Origin: Scilla litardierei
Lineage: Eukaryota > Streptophyta > Magnoliopsida > Asparagales > Asparagaceae
DNA: 64,000 bases
Direction: 5' to 3'
NCBI GenBank assembly: GCA_030789695.1
Contig: CM061138.1
Location: 17,122,214-17,186,213 of the forward strand
Shown: positions 24,701 to 32,734 of the stretch, piece by piece
How positions within the stretch are numbered: position 1 is the stretch's first letter
How the letters are laid out: each line of letters opens with the position of its first letter
The notes under the pieces: generated by a model
Database searches by the model: none
What the model saw: only the letters and a program-made list of their open reading frames with translations
What the model was told of the DNA's origin: nothing
Made by a program: the position numbers and the translations under genes

Positions 24701-26241
24701 AATTTTAGATTGACATCTTTTTCTTTCTCATTCCTACTTTTGTTCCTTTTCCTACTTTTATCACAGCAACAATCTACTAGTAGAATATTAATATAAGAAA
24801 AACAAGAGTAGAATTTTTTTAAAAGAGAAACATAGTCTAACATAGAAACATAAATTAGTTATATGCACAATGTTATGCCTAAGGAAAACTTGACCCATGA
24901 GTTGATCAGTGATTCAAAATTGTACTCAAACACATCAATTAGCTTTATATGAAAATGAAATTAAAAAATTAGTTAAATTAAAAAAAAAATACAATCAAAC
25001 TCAATGTAGTTCGACTTGAACAAGTCTCACTAGATTGGATTTAATATATAGGCAGATATATAAATAACCTTTAGAACTTTGCATATTTGCTTTCTTTTTT
25101 GATGTTCTCAGTTTCTGAACTTCTTTTCTCAACTAACAGTATGGAACCTTCCTATTTGTGAACTTCTCATTCTGGATCTTTTTTAGCCGTTTTGTCAAGT
25201 GACCAACACAGTGCCTTTGGCGCATTGGCATCCGGGTGAGAACCCGGGACCTCAGGTGTGAGGTCCCGGGTTCGAAAGCGCATTGGCATCCGGTGAGAAC
25301 CCGGGACCTCAGGTGTGGGTCCCGGGTTTGAAACCCCTTAACCCCTCTCCCTATGTGTAATTACCCCCCCCCCAAAAAAAAAAAAAAAAAAAAAAAACCA
25401 AAACAAAACATAACATAACAAAACAAAAAAAACAAAAAAAACCCCAAAGTGTTGGTAGTGTAGCGGCTCCCCCGGGCTCTTGCACCGGGTTGCCAGCCGG
25501 CCTTCGGGCTCGGTTTCTTGCTTTCCGATGAACCAAAAAAAACAGTGCATTGGCGTTACTTATTCTATTCAACAATTAGAAATAATAAACAAAACCAAAT
25601 GGTAAAAGCCTCGTCTGTTGCATTGCTGATGTCAATATTCTTCTTCGACTAACTGCAATGTTGTAGCGTAAAATTTTTTTTCTGCTCCATCTGCTAGTTC
25701 CGTTTTTACTCCTTAGTGAGCTACTCTAGACTCCAGTTTGCAGTGGGATATAACAGAAGAGGCGTCGAGGAGACAGAAATGAAGAATTCGAAGCCTAATT
25801 CAGATTCCAAGGTGTTGCCTTTGTTAGATAGAGACAGCTGCTTTAAGATTGTTGCTGGAGCATTTAAAGATGTTGCAAAGAACTCTATCGTTGATCTCAA
25901 ATCTCCTGAGGTGCTTACTTTCAACTTTGTCTCTTTTGTATCCTTGGAAGTCAGCTTGTGGGTTTAGCACTCTCTCATTACTTAGATCCATCATCTCCCA
26001 ACTGCAACACCACGACCTTAAAGAGCACTGAGAAACTTCATCATCTTGATGTCAGTGTGTTTATGTCATGAATGATCTGCAGGTAGCGGTACTCGTTGAA
26101 CTTCTACCACTCTCAGGGGTTCCTCATGAGTCGGTCGTTGTTGGGGTTTCCCTTCTCCCACTTGAACTCATCACTACCAAGCCAAGGCTCTGCGTCAAGC
26201 CTCTGGTTTCAGATGCAAAGTCGACGAAGAAAAGGGATTGA
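3654..26241 (+). CDS. THUMP domain-containing protein (TAN1/THUMPD1-like), six 3' exons
   Basis: Spliced gene, partial at the 5' end. Exons 3654-3700, 13511-13667, 13765-13957, 23893-24022, 25737-25910 and 26083-26241 (stop TGA 26239-26241) all have GT donors and AG acceptors. Their phases fit exactly (0, 1, 2, 0, 0) and give about 286 residues. Recognised plant-family blocks in order are REKSATKEAIPILEK, a basic KKRKV stretch (possible nuclear signal), LVKLTRSGLLLFTFPSSN, WCNRIFPIQETC, LERPIKFAVGYNRRG, LDRDSCFKIV and AVLVELLPLSGVP, ending in TKPRLCVKPLV and a lysine-rich tail. The C-terminal half is the THUMP RNA-binding domain. Yeast Tan1 and human THUMPD1 help the Kre33/NAT10 acetyltransferase make N4-acetylcytidine at position 12 of tRNA-Ser/Leu; the plant role is inferred from homology. 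The two long introns (9.8 and 9.9 kb) are filled with transposons, but every splice site and frame I can see is intact, so the gene is probably functional. Confidence 0.82.
3701..7484. other. THUMP intron, left part before the first Gypsy-type element
   Basis: AT-rich intron DNA with no recognised gene. It holds a 48-bp minisatellite at about 6437-6580. The open frames at 5471-5797 (+) and 6321-6779 (-) have no recognisable domain, and the second is produced by the minisatellite. Confidence 0.6.
6437..6580. repeat. three-copy 48-bp minisatellite
   Basis: Three degenerate units of about 48 bp, each containing CATTGCTGGGAA-like and ATATACAATA-like blocks. On the - strand they read in frame as three copies of a YCI.IF..P..E pattern, which is why a 152-codon open frame appears here. 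I regard that frame as a by-product of the repeat length being a multiple of three. Confidence 0.6.
7485..8025 (-). repeat. 3' LTR of family A copy 1
   Basis: About 540 bp, TG...CA ends. It shares with 10513-11033 the blocks GGGATTTTTAGG, TTATTAATAATAAGTGGAG, CTCAATTCGAGAG and GCTCCTTGACTC. By eye the divergence is well above 10 percent, so the insertion is old. Confidence 0.75.
8031..9712 (+). mobile_element. probable solo LTR nested in family A copy 1
   Basis: Starts TGATGAGTGGTATATATA and ends near ...AAAACATCA. It contains a clear TATA box (GGTATAAATAG, 8695-8705) with, just upstream (8271-8647), about nine copies of a GCGGTCGCGT motif in both orientations. Downstream are repeated CGACGAGAGTCG motifs (9130-9430) and GAGGACGACCCGTTAGCGC near 9650, both familiar from plant Gypsy-type LTR ends. 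Clean TSDs were not found. The inner edge abuts TCTGCCCCAAAA, which resembles the polypurine-tract side of the host element, so it probably inserted at or near that tract. Confidence 0.55.
8271..8647. promoter_or_regulatory. array of GCGGTCGCGT dyads upstream of LTR TATA box
   Basis: Motif copies near 8273, 8295, 8341, 8364, 8477, 8521, 8592 and 8622 alternate in orientation. The first pair forms a near-perfect hairpin, ACGCGACCGCATGG and CCATGCGGTTGCGT, with a 5-nt loop. The last two copies share the extension CGTCCAATTGGGCC (GTGTCC in one). The array ends about 50 bp before the TATA box at 8695-8705. Confidence 0.6.
9747..10495 (-). pseudogene. decayed gag of family A copy 1
   Basis: Reads leftwards from just inside the primer binding site. 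The first segment (10495 to about 10160) starts MTTKKVKFRTKVKILEKTI, a charged amphipathic helix like the N-terminal coiled coil of plant Gypsy-type gag. A second, overlapping frame (10275-9835) is rich in Arg, Gly and Pro. At least one frameshift separates them and no zinc knuckle remains. The + strand open frames over the same bases are shadows. Confidence 0.5.
10498..10509 (-). other. primer binding site (tRNA-iMet) of family A copy 1
   Basis: Complement reads TGGTATCAGAGC, matching the 3' end of initiator-Met tRNA. It is separated by three bases from the end of the 5' LTR (LTR edge at 10513) and fixes the element's orientation. Confidence 0.85.
10513..11033 (-). repeat. 5' LTR of family A copy 1
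   Basis: About 520 bp, TG...CA, paired with 7485-8025. It borders the primer binding site on its inner side. Confidence 0.78.
11034..12662 (-). mobile_element. probable Gypsy (chromovirus-like) LTR, minus orientation
   Basis: Read on the - strand it starts TGGGGGTAACCCTAACCC and passes a GATTTTTCTGAGCTCATTTT segment that resembles LTRs of plant chromoviruses. It reaches a TATA box (CTATATAT, about 12229-12238) followed by a pyrimidine-rich CTCTCTCCTTCCCTCTC leader, typical of an LTR transcription start. The + strand edges are TG (11034) and CA (12662). No partner LTR and no TSD were found, so it may be a solo or truncated LTR. The short frames inside are not coding. Confidence 0.45.
12663..13510. 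other. THUMP intron, right end, with LINE/SINE-like tail
   Basis: Intron DNA between the LTR and the exon at 13511. At 13340-13402 there is a stretch reading GTAGCTGAGCCCTAAATTTGGGATAAATGC (split here as GTAGCTGAGCCC, AAATTTGGGATAAATGC) followed by (GTT)n. This resembles the 3' tail of plant L1-type LINEs and their partner SINEs. No gene was recognised. Confidence 0.45.
13511..13667 (+). CDS. THUMP gene exon (KKRKV segment)
   Basis: Acceptor TTTTTTGCAG ends at 13510; donor GTAAGG begins at 13668 (phase 1). It encodes a low-complexity, weakly conserved linker that begins FVGSMHINS and includes TATKKRKVVSE and an acidic ERIEDGNGSE stretch. If the following 97-bp intron is kept, translation runs into a stop at 13766-13768. 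Confidence 0.8.
13765..13957 (+). CDS. THUMP gene exon (LVKLTRSGLLLF block)
   Basis: Acceptor TTAACAG ends at 13764; donor GTAAGT begins at 13958 (phase 2). It contains the family signature LVKLTRSGLLLFTFP and ends ...GSGKMKRP plus two bases of a leucine codon completed at 23893. The exon itself starts with GTAAGG, the same six bases as the preceding donor. Confidence 0.85.
14434..15102. mobile_element. non-autonomous hAT element (MITE), 669 bp
   Basis: Terminal inverted repeats TAGGGCTGGCAAAATGA (left) and TAGGGGTGGTAAACGGA (right, complement), with subterminal CCCGAACCGACCCGA-type repeats. It is flanked by 8-bp target duplications ATAGTGTC (14426-14433) and ATATTGTC (15103-15110), differing at one base. 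It has no coding capacity. The interior has two stretches with tRNA-like B boxes (GGTTCAAATCC near 14703 and GGTTCAAATT near 14869). It lies in the 9.9-kb THUMP intron. Confidence 0.85.
15111..17462. other. THUMP intron, no recognised element
   Basis: AT-rich single-copy-looking intron DNA. I see no coding exon, no TIR pair and no LTR pair. Two short stretches with AAAGCGG/AAGCGGT motifs (15700-15800 and 15955-16000) may be old element debris. Confidence 0.5.
17463..19860 (-). mobile_element. ancient short LTR element, non-coding
   Basis: Two diverged direct repeats of about 680-700 bp (17463-about 18140 and 19153-about 19860) share TTTCTAAACTAAAAGAT, AAGGTTTTGGGC, ACCTCACA/TCTCACATG and AATAGGCATGCACAT blocks in the same order. 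A TTGATACCAATT stretch just left of the right repeat resembles a degraded tRNA-iMet primer binding site on the - strand. The roughly 1-kb interior is AT-rich and non-coding. Divergence is high, so this is an old insertion. Confidence 0.5.
19923..20287 (-). repeat. 3' LTR of family A copy 2
   Basis: TG...CA ends, about 365 bp, followed directly by the polypurine tract complement. It contains the ATTCGAGAGGA motif shared with copy 1 LTRs. Confidence 0.7.
20430..21720 (-). pseudogene. decayed Gypsy gag of family A copy 2
   Basis: The - strand frame at 21131-20946 starts KMSIFEGEDLYGWVYREERH, the capsid start of plant Ty3/Gypsy gag (consensus K.P.F.G..P.GW..RAE..F). An adjoining frame (21322-21140) carries the preceding N-terminal part. 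Frameshifts and stops separate the pieces. No protease, RT or integrase follows before the 3' LTR, so the element depends on others for movement. Confidence 0.68.
22122..22133 (-). other. primer binding site (tRNA-iMet) of family A copy 2
   Basis: Complement TGGTATCAGAGT, one base off the usual TGGTATCAGAGC, three bases from the LTR edge at 22137. Confidence 0.75.
22137..22485 (-). repeat. 5' LTR of family A copy 2
   Basis: About 350 bp, starts TGTTAAGATTTGCAAG and ends near GAGTTTATTG; paired with 19923-20287. Confidence 0.68.
22688..23309 (+). mobile_element. TRIM (terminal-repeat retrotransposon in miniature)
   Basis: Two direct repeats of about 176-178 bp (22688-22863 and 23132-23309) share CATTGGAAAAATAAAA, GTTGATGT.CATAAATTAGG and CTTGTTTCC.ATTCTAA blocks. 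A primer binding site TGGTATTAGAGCC follows the left repeat directly (22864-22876) and a purine tract TTTAAGGGGAA precedes the right one. The interior is about 255 bp and non-coding. The sequence just after the right repeat (GATGGTATCTCAGC, 23310-23323) again looks like a primer binding site, hinting at a former LTR-interior-LTR-interior array. It sits in the THUMP intron. Confidence 0.75.
23310..23892. other. THUMP intron tail before the WCNRIFPIQ exon
   Basis: Intron sequence with a pyrimidine-rich end (TTAATTATTTCTTTCAACAG) forming the acceptor at 23892. No other feature seen. Confidence 0.5.
23893..24022 (+). CDS. THUMP gene exon (WCNRIFPIQ block)
   Basis: Acceptor TTTCAACAG ends at 23892; donor GTAAAT begins at 24023 (phase 0). 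It encodes (L)WCNRIFPIQETC, the conserved NRIFPIQ signature, followed by the start of the THUMP fold (LVQEYL...LERPIK). It joins the exon 9.9 kb upstream without frame change. Confidence 0.87.
24023..25207. other. THUMP intron 5' of the SINE
   Basis: AT-rich intron with no recognised element or exon. Confidence 0.55.
25208..25555 (+). mobile_element. tRNA-derived SINE with duplicated head
   Basis: Flanked by imperfect target duplications ACAGTGCCTTTGGCG (25208-25222) and ACAGTGCATTGGCG (25542-25555). Inside are two tandem tRNA-like heads of about 65 bp, each with GCGCATTGGCATCCGG (A-box-like) and GGGTTCGAA or GGGTTTGAA (B-box-like), then an A-rich stretch. A GC-rich body (GCTCCCCCGGGCTCTTGCAC...) and a short A run at the 3' end follow. 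It is probably transcribed by Pol III and mobilised by a LINE, inferred from family knowledge. It lies about 180 bp upstream of a THUMP exon. The T-rich open frames on the - strand are artefacts of the A tract. Confidence 0.75.
25737..25910 (+). CDS. THUMP gene exon (FAVGYNRRG block)
   Basis: Acceptor GACTCCAG ends at 25736; donor GTGCTT begins at 25911 (phase 0). It encodes 58 residues beginning FAVGYNRRGVEE and ending SIVDLKSPE, the core of the THUMP domain. The upstream SINE at 25208-25555 lies only about 180 bp from the acceptor. Confidence 0.88.
26083..26241 (+). CDS. THUMP gene last exon
   Basis: Acceptor GATCTGCAG ends at 26082. It encodes VAVLVELLPLSGVP...KPRLCVKPLVSDAK and a basic end STKKRD, with stop TGA at 26239-26241. 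The final strands of the THUMP domain and the usual lysine-rich C terminus are present, so the 3' end of the gene is complete. Confidence 0.88.
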   Translation, partial: VAVLVELLPLSGVPHESVVVGVSLLPLELITTKPRLCVKPLVSDAKSTKKRD

Positions 26242-27094
26242 GTTAAGCAAGAAACTCCTTGATAGAAAGATATTGATTTGGTTCCTTTGTTCACGCTGTA
26301 GCTGGATCTTGGTGCAAAAGACCGGCTCTCATTGCCTACATCAATTGAATGATTCCTTGCTCCAGGTTTGGAATGAACAAAAACTCATTAGTTATGGCGA
26401 TAATTTTCATAAGTTATCATCTGAGGAATCAGCAAAAAGCAAAACAAAGGCGTTTTACTTTCACCAGTGGTTACATGTTACTGCATGCAATATGTTGCAT
26501 TGCTTGAAGAGATCTTATGTAATTTAGGTTGGATAATTGGCTTTGATGTGGAATTACTTATCCGGTCATTTAAATCAAAATTGATTTGAAATTAGCAGAT
26601 ATAATTATCCAATTTTAATCTCCAAATAAATTATCCCATTTTAATAACTAATCTTTTTAACATAAAAAGAAAATCTCTTTGTAAACCTTGTACGTTAATC
26701 ATATCTATTTGTGTTTGAATATATTATTTAATTTTTAATGTCTAAACTTAATTTCATAAAGTATCTATGTTAAACATTGTGAATAGATATTCAGCTCTTG
26801 TTGAATTTCGAAAATTTATATTGAACTTTGGCATGTTTTCATGAAGATACCCTAAACTTTGAAAACCCCTAAGAAATACCTTGAAGTGTTGAAGTTTCAA
26901 AAATTATCTTATACTAATTTTTATAAAATTAGCTTAAATTTTGGTCAAAATTCATAAAATTATCTTGAATTTTGGCTTGATTTCAAAGAACTATCTTGCA
27001 CGTTGGAAAAATGAAACTACTAGGGGACTAGGTCAAAGTTTAAAGTAGTTTTTTGAAACTTCAAAAGCTCAAGGTATTTGTGTTTTTTTCGAAA
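26242..27094. other. 3' flank of the THUMP gene
   Basis: Contains the 3' UTR, with no polyadenylation signal I would commit to, then AT-rich DNA in which phrases such as AAATTATCTTGAA and CCTTGAAGTGTTGAAG recur loosely between 26820 and 27080. No gene recognised. The frame at 26096-26527 overlaps the last exon out of phase and is a shadow. Confidence 0.5.
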
Positions 27095-27460
27095 GTTTAG
27101 AGCAGAAAAGGACTTGTGCAGTTTGTATTTGAGTTGTAGTTTTTTTAAAGATTTTGTTTGAGATAAAATATGAGTCTTTTGAGTTTTTCAGTAGTTTTTT
27201 TGCAAATAGAGTTTGAATTTTTTTTGAATCTTTTAGTTATTTTGGATCATTAAGTTATTTTAGAGGTTTAATCCCAAATTGGATGTAATTTTTGGAAGTC
27301 AAGTTATTAACCTATATAAATGCCATAAACTTGTTTTATTTTTTAATGAAGAGTTGAATAGAAATTGAGAATTTTGATCTAGAATCTTGCGTTTTCCAAA
27401 AATTAAATCTTTTATGTTGGAGTTCGAGAGTGCGCTTGGTTGTTTGGGTAAGCGGTTCAA
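27095..27460 (+). repeat. 5' LTR-like repeat of the decayed Gypsy element
   Basis: Contains CCTATATAAATGCC (about 27312), a TATA-like element, and ends near GGTTGTTTGGGTAAGCGG. Paired with 30597-30915. Confidence 0.55.
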
Positions 27461-27899
27461 AATATCTTAAAGACAAAATTATCAAATTAAAAGAGAAACA
27501 ACAAAAAGAACTTTTCGGAGGAAGAAAACAGTGAGAGAGAAAGAAATCAGAAAAACGAGAAGATAAATTCTATTATTCATCTTCCCATTGCCCCCTCAAA
27601 CCCTAACCCTAAGCCTACTTTCCTCGCCACTAGCACTCACTCCCCCTGTCATCGTTGGCTTAACCATCCATCAACGCCGAAACCACCATCTCAACGTTCC
27701 AAAACCATGGTTGCCAACGTTCGCCATCGCCATCGCCATCGCCATCTTCACTGAACTTCTTCGACGATGATGCGTCCTATGATACCAGGGCCCATGTCGA
27801 CTCCAACAGCAAGTGCACCGCATCAACGCAAGCACACACTATACACTGACTCAACGAAGGACGTCGGTGAATTTGGTCGAAAAAAATCCATCGACACCG

Positions 27900-28155
27900 A
27901 AGTGCTACAATACGGGCTCTAAGAAGTTTCCGGTTAAGTTGAGCCGACGAGCCGAGTTGACGTCAAACCATTAACATTGTTCATCGGCTTAGCCTAGCTG
28001 AAACTGTTCATCAATGTAGCTGAACCGACCAAACTGCAGTCGAATCAACCCAAGCAGACTGAGCTGACCCATGCTGACAGCGCTGACTAAGCCGTTAACC
28101 AGTTAACAGCTTAGCCCAGCCATTAATCGAGTCAAGCTGAGTCGCTAATACAGTA
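27900..28155. repeat. degenerate GAGCCGA/AGCTGACC repeat block in the Gypsy leader
   Basis: Many short, loosely repeated AGCCGA, AGCTGA and AACCGACC words lie between the 5' LTR and the gag remnant. Just before it (about 27722-27750) is a (GCCATC)n run encoding the alternating Ala-Ile stretch of a spurious 60-codon frame. It is probably leader sequence. Confidence 0.4.
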
Positions 28156-28859
28156 CGACTTTACTATTTTGGGGATTTTCTTCGTATTTCAGCGGCAATT
28201 TAATGTATTTTGATGATTTTTCAGCTATTTTCAAGCTTTGCGTGTGAAATTTTTAGCCCCGATTATTTTGATTAAATCTCTATAAATCCAGCTACATTAT
28301 GTGATGCTTCAAATCTAATATTCATTCCATTTAATCTCTATTTTGATCAAATCTTTAATTGTTAAATTTCGAAGAAAAAATTCTATTTAATTTTATTCAG
28401 ATTAGTTGATATCGTTGATAATTGCTTCATTTTATAGTCTTGATCTATGAGTTGCATTAGCATATTTAGGATTACATGTTAGTATATAGATTTTAATTAT
28501 TTGTATATTTAGTACACGCATATAGTTTGTATTTAGGATCTTGCATTTGCATTCATGTGAATGTTTGAAATTGCATGCTATTACGTAATGGCAAAACCTA
28601 GGATCAGATATAGAGTATAATGCAATTCAAAGGCTAGAAAATCTACTACAAACAATATACCAAGAACTTAAGGCTAACATAAATAGAACATGGGATTGCT
28701 AGAAGACCTATAGAACAAATTAACAAGAGAACATGGTTTTGAGAATGAAGCACAAAGTATATTTGATGATGAACTAGATACTAGAATGAGTAGAGATGGA
28801 AACAATCAAAATCAGAATAACAGGAGATGATAATTTTGAGGACATCTTTGGGCGGAGAT

Positions 28860-30005
28860 AACACCACATCCTAAGTTAGGATAGATGCTGTCAATTTTAA
28901 TGGAATATATTATTCTTAAACTTTTTCATGGCCAGCAGAGATGGAACATTTGTTTGAATGGTATCAGTTATCAAAAGAGCAAAACATTCAATGTACTAAG
29001 ATAAAATTAATAGTGTCTGTCAAAATTTTCGGAATATCCATAAATAGAGATAACGATAGAGAGCATCTAAGATTTATATAGACGTGGAATGAAATAAAAA
29101 TCAAAATCAAAAAAAAATATTTACCTCATATATATGTATAGATCACCCCTTAGAAAAACTAAACAACCTACGTTAACAGAACACATGATTAATTTCAATG
29201 ACCCATTTGTTAGGAATGGGCTACAAAAAGATCCTTGATACATCATTACTAGGTTTTGGTCTAGATTGAGAGCAGACATTAGGCATGAGATGCTTCATCA
29301 CTATGTACAATAAACAACAAGCCTTAAATCTAGCCTTAAATTTGAAACCCATGAGAGCCCCCATAAACAATAAGCCTACTTTTAAAGTCAATGAGTGACC
29401 TAAGTGGCCAAATGATAGCATAACTAAATCTGATACTATTGTTGTTAAGGAAACAAATGGAAATGCTAAGATGAGAGAATCTTTACAACAAAAACCTAAA
29501 ACTGTTTATAATTTCAAATGTCATGTTTTTAGCCATTTTGCTAGCTAGTGCCTTAATGGGAGTTTACTTGTGGGAGAGGTTAGTAATGAGAATGGATTAA
29601 TAGAGGAAGAATATATTCCACATAAGGATACTATTGAGATAGATAAAGATCTGACTGAATCTATCACATGCTTACAAGTTAGTAGATGTCTATACATATG
29701 AATGAGGAAGATTGGTGAAGAACAAATATTTTATTTACCTACGTCAAAATTAGTGGTCTTTTAAAGTAATGATTGACGGCGATAGTTGTATAAATTTAGT
29801 CGCGAAGTCAGCTATGAAAAAGATGAAACTAAAAGATGAAACTCATCCACAGCCTTACTGTGTTACATGGGTTGATGATAACTCACATTCCGTTACCCAA
29901 TATGGTTTAATACATATCCTGTTTTTGGATAGCATTTGGTGTGATGTCGTACTAATAGATACTTTCACATATTTTGCTAGGTAGACCTTGATTGTATGAC
30001 TTAGA
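28860..30005 (+). pseudogene. gag-protease remnant of a Ty3/Gypsy element
   Basis: Recognisable pieces in order are a capsid segment ending WNEIKIKIKKKYLPHIYV (compare W.EMK..L..KYLP..Y of plant Gypsy gag) and a zinc-knuckle remnant FKCHVFSHFAS near 29515 in which the second Cys is lost. A retropepsin-like segment at 29769-29984 follows, reading MIDGDSCINLVAKSAMKKM, where the normal catalytic motif is D-[GS]-G-[AS]. Many stops and frameshifts lie between the pieces. The aspartic protease order and the HPQPY...W signature point to Gypsy, not Copia. Confidence 0.68.
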
Positions 30006-30596
30006 TAGTGTGTATTCTGATAGAGCTAACGCATACATATTCATATTTGAAAAAAAGGAATAAAAATTGTGTTACTCTTTTGTAGACCCAAGAGTATAGT
30101 TGAAAACAAAAGAATGGGTTGATCTATAGCAATCCCTAAGTCCAAATTATTTAGAGTTTGGCTTTAATCAAATCCCTAACGCTTTTCATAAGCATTATAC
30201 ATATAATTTAGGTGGTGTGCATCTCGAGACTTATGAAATAGTGATACTCACAAGCCTGTTGCACAATCATATAGAAATCTATAGGAATATGTAGTTATAG
30301 ATGTCGAGATGATTAGAGTTTGCATGGAGAAGTGGTGCTTAAAATCGATGAGGCTTTGCATGTGTCATACATATTCTCAATGAGCCTTACTAAGTGATGA
30401 TCCCGATACGATTAAGTATTTCAGGAGAGCTAATGGACAGACATGCATCAGTAGCATTAATAATTTGTGCATCACTCGTGCCACCATGGAGCTGATTGTG
30501 TTGCTCTATCGGGTTATGCTCTCGTCACCATTCACCAACTGATTCACCAACTGATGAAGTTCTCAAACTGTGAGAATGATGAAGATCCATCCAGTT

Positions 30597-30915
30597 TAGA
30601 TTTAAGATAAATTCTTTTTTAGATTTTATTTTGAGATAGAATTTGAGTCTTTTGAATCTTTCAATATATTATTTGAAATAGAGGTTAATTTTTTTTGATC
30701 TTTTCGTTATTTTGAATATTTAATCACATATTAGATGTAATTTTTGAAAGTCAAGCTGTTAGCCTAAATAAAGGTCACAAACGTATTTTATTTTTTATGA
30801 AGATTTAAAATAGAAATTGAAAATGTTGATGTAAACTTGTGTTTCCTAAATCTTTTGTATTAAATTGTGAGAGTGGGCTTGGTTGCTTGGGCAAGAGTCT
30901 AAAAAATCTTTGCAT
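30597..30915 (+). repeat. 3' LTR-like repeat of the decayed Gypsy element
   Basis: Collinear with 27095-27460, ending GGTTGCTTGGGCAAGAG. No TSD recognised. Confidence 0.5.
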
Positions 30916-32560
30916 GAGAAGCGTGTGAGTCTGTGATCATCAGATCTCCAGTGTGAAATGCTCAAAAGTTTATCAAATCCCAAATTGTCTTGTTTCCCAA
31001 ATCTTTATTATAAATTTTCTCTTCCATCAGGTGTGAGTAGTTTTATCGATACATATCAAATTTAAGGACTGTTTTCCAAAATTCAACCCTTAAATTCCAT
31101 TCTTCTAATACATGATGCATTTCTCATTCGTTCTCAGGATGCGTCCATCTCATTTTCGATCTCCCTCAATTTCAACAAGTATTATGCATGAATAGCTCTC
31201 TATTCTGGATCGAACTACTAATAGGTAGCATGAATGACGAAGGAGATATTATAAATGATCAATATGTGTGTCAGCCAATCTTAGAGCAAAATCATTCTAG
31301 GCTATTGTTAAAACTACACGCTAGACCTTTTTGGGTGATCCACACCATTTATTTTGATTTTCACATTCTAAAATACCAAACACCAAAATCGATTGAATCC
31401 AAGTGGTTTTGCTTGTTCATCCACTCTTCTTCACAAATGTAAAAGCTTCGCAATGATAGAACTTTGTGGTAACTAGATGAACAAGCGAAGCTCCTCGAGT
31501 TCATTAGATCTTTTTGGTGTATTAGGGTTTAGAATACGAAGATCAAAATAAACAATGCATATCACTAAAAATTTGGTGAAGCCTGGAGTTTTTGATAGAG
31601 AGAACGGCAGATAGGATGCAGCAAAAGAAGTCAAAAAGTCTCATCTCAAACATGGTTTGTGTATGACATATTCTGAAACTCTATAGCACCTAAGATCTAG
31701 TTATTTGGGAGATTAAAAAAGCTCTATTACTACAAAACCATTACGTTCTGATGTAGGCACAAACAACAAGGGAAACACATGATTATTTTCTTATTTACGT
31801 TTAAGGAAATGTATATCAAATTGAACATGCCAATCATCTAAAAAGAATATGTTGAGAATGGATTTTTGACCGTCATAGTATAGAATTTTCTCTTATGACA
31901 CATTATTTCCTATTTTCTTATACACACACAGAATAATCATATTCTTGTACACACCTAATAATATATATATGATGTTGGCGCGTAAAAAAAATTCATGCTA
32001 ATGCACATATACACCATTTATTGTTCTTTTCTTCAAATATGTTCTACACATTATGGATGGATGATCAATATACCAAAAACTAAGTGAATCCAATTCTATT
32101 TGACATTCAATCTGCTTGTTATTTGTATTTTTCCATAAAATAACATATATCTCAAATTTTAGTTTTAAGAAAAGTGTTAATTTAATCTTTATCTAATTCA
32201 TTTAGTCTTTGGTGAATAACAATATTTACTTTCCCAAAGAAACAAAAGACAATGTTACATTTCATGTTATTAATATAATTATTTGCAATCATGGCTAGCT
32301 AAGAAAATAGTAATACTAATATCTTGTCATTAACTTGGATAGCGTGCACCTGGTTGCATATTGATCATCAATTTAAAACGCCAGGGTGATGCACATCACA
32401 AAATTGTCCACTGAATATTACATTTATCCATAGAGAAAGCAAGAGGTGAAAATGTTCAGGGATATCTATAGATCTTCATCACAATACTAAGGATCTTTCT
32501 TGGCTATCGAAAGATCTAAATTAACTCCGCTATCTGATTTGTCGCCTTGAGTCAAGTTTC
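30916..32560. other. intergenic AT-rich DNA, no recognised gene
   Basis: Lies between the Gypsy remnant and the 3' end of the GARP gene. The frame at 31188-31442 has no recognisable domain. The right end holds the GARP gene's 3' UTR; on the - strand GATAAATGTAATATT near 32420-32435 could be a polyadenylation region. Confidence 0.5.
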
Positions 32561-32734
32561 TCAATGGAGATGATGATGAGGAGCCGATGATTCCGTTCCT
32601 GCATATCCATCTGCTGAAGTTAGACTACGTTTATAGAGTGCCAAAGACAGCGATAGAGCGTAGTCATCAGCAGCCTCCTGTGTTTCCTCCATTTCTTCAA
32701 TTGCCGCCATGTTTTGATCATCAGACTCGCTTCC
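32561..32734 (-). CDS. GARP gene exon 5 (acidic region, EAR-like motif, stop)
   Basis: Acceptor GACCGCAG; encodes an acidic MAAIEEMEETQEAADD stretch followed by YALSLSLALYKRS and a His-rich end APHHHLH, stop TGA. The + strand frame at 32587-32844 is its shadow. Confidence 0.8.
   Translation of the reverse strand, partial: GSESDDQNMAAIEEMEETQEAADDYALSLSLALYKRSLTSADGYAGTESSAPHHHLH

Larger units (their letters stand above)
27095..30915 (+). mobile_element. decayed Ty3/Gypsy retrotransposon with diverged LTRs
   Basis: Two related direct repeats (about 27095-27460 and 30597-30915) share GAGTCTTTTGA, GATGTAATTTTTG.AAGTCAAG, a TATAAATG/TAAATAAAGG step and GGCTTGGTTG. Between them on the + strand lie broken gag and protease remnants (28860-30005). 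Reverse transcriptase and integrase are missing. The LTRs differ by perhaps a quarter of positions, so the copy is old. Confidence 0.65.

Noticed and set aside
25338..25575. Phe-rich - strand open frames
   Set aside because: Translation of the SINE's A-tract and GC-rich body.
27588..27770. 60-codon frame with alternating Ala-Ile tail
   Set aside because: Comes from a (GCCATC)n run in the leader of the decayed Gypsy element.
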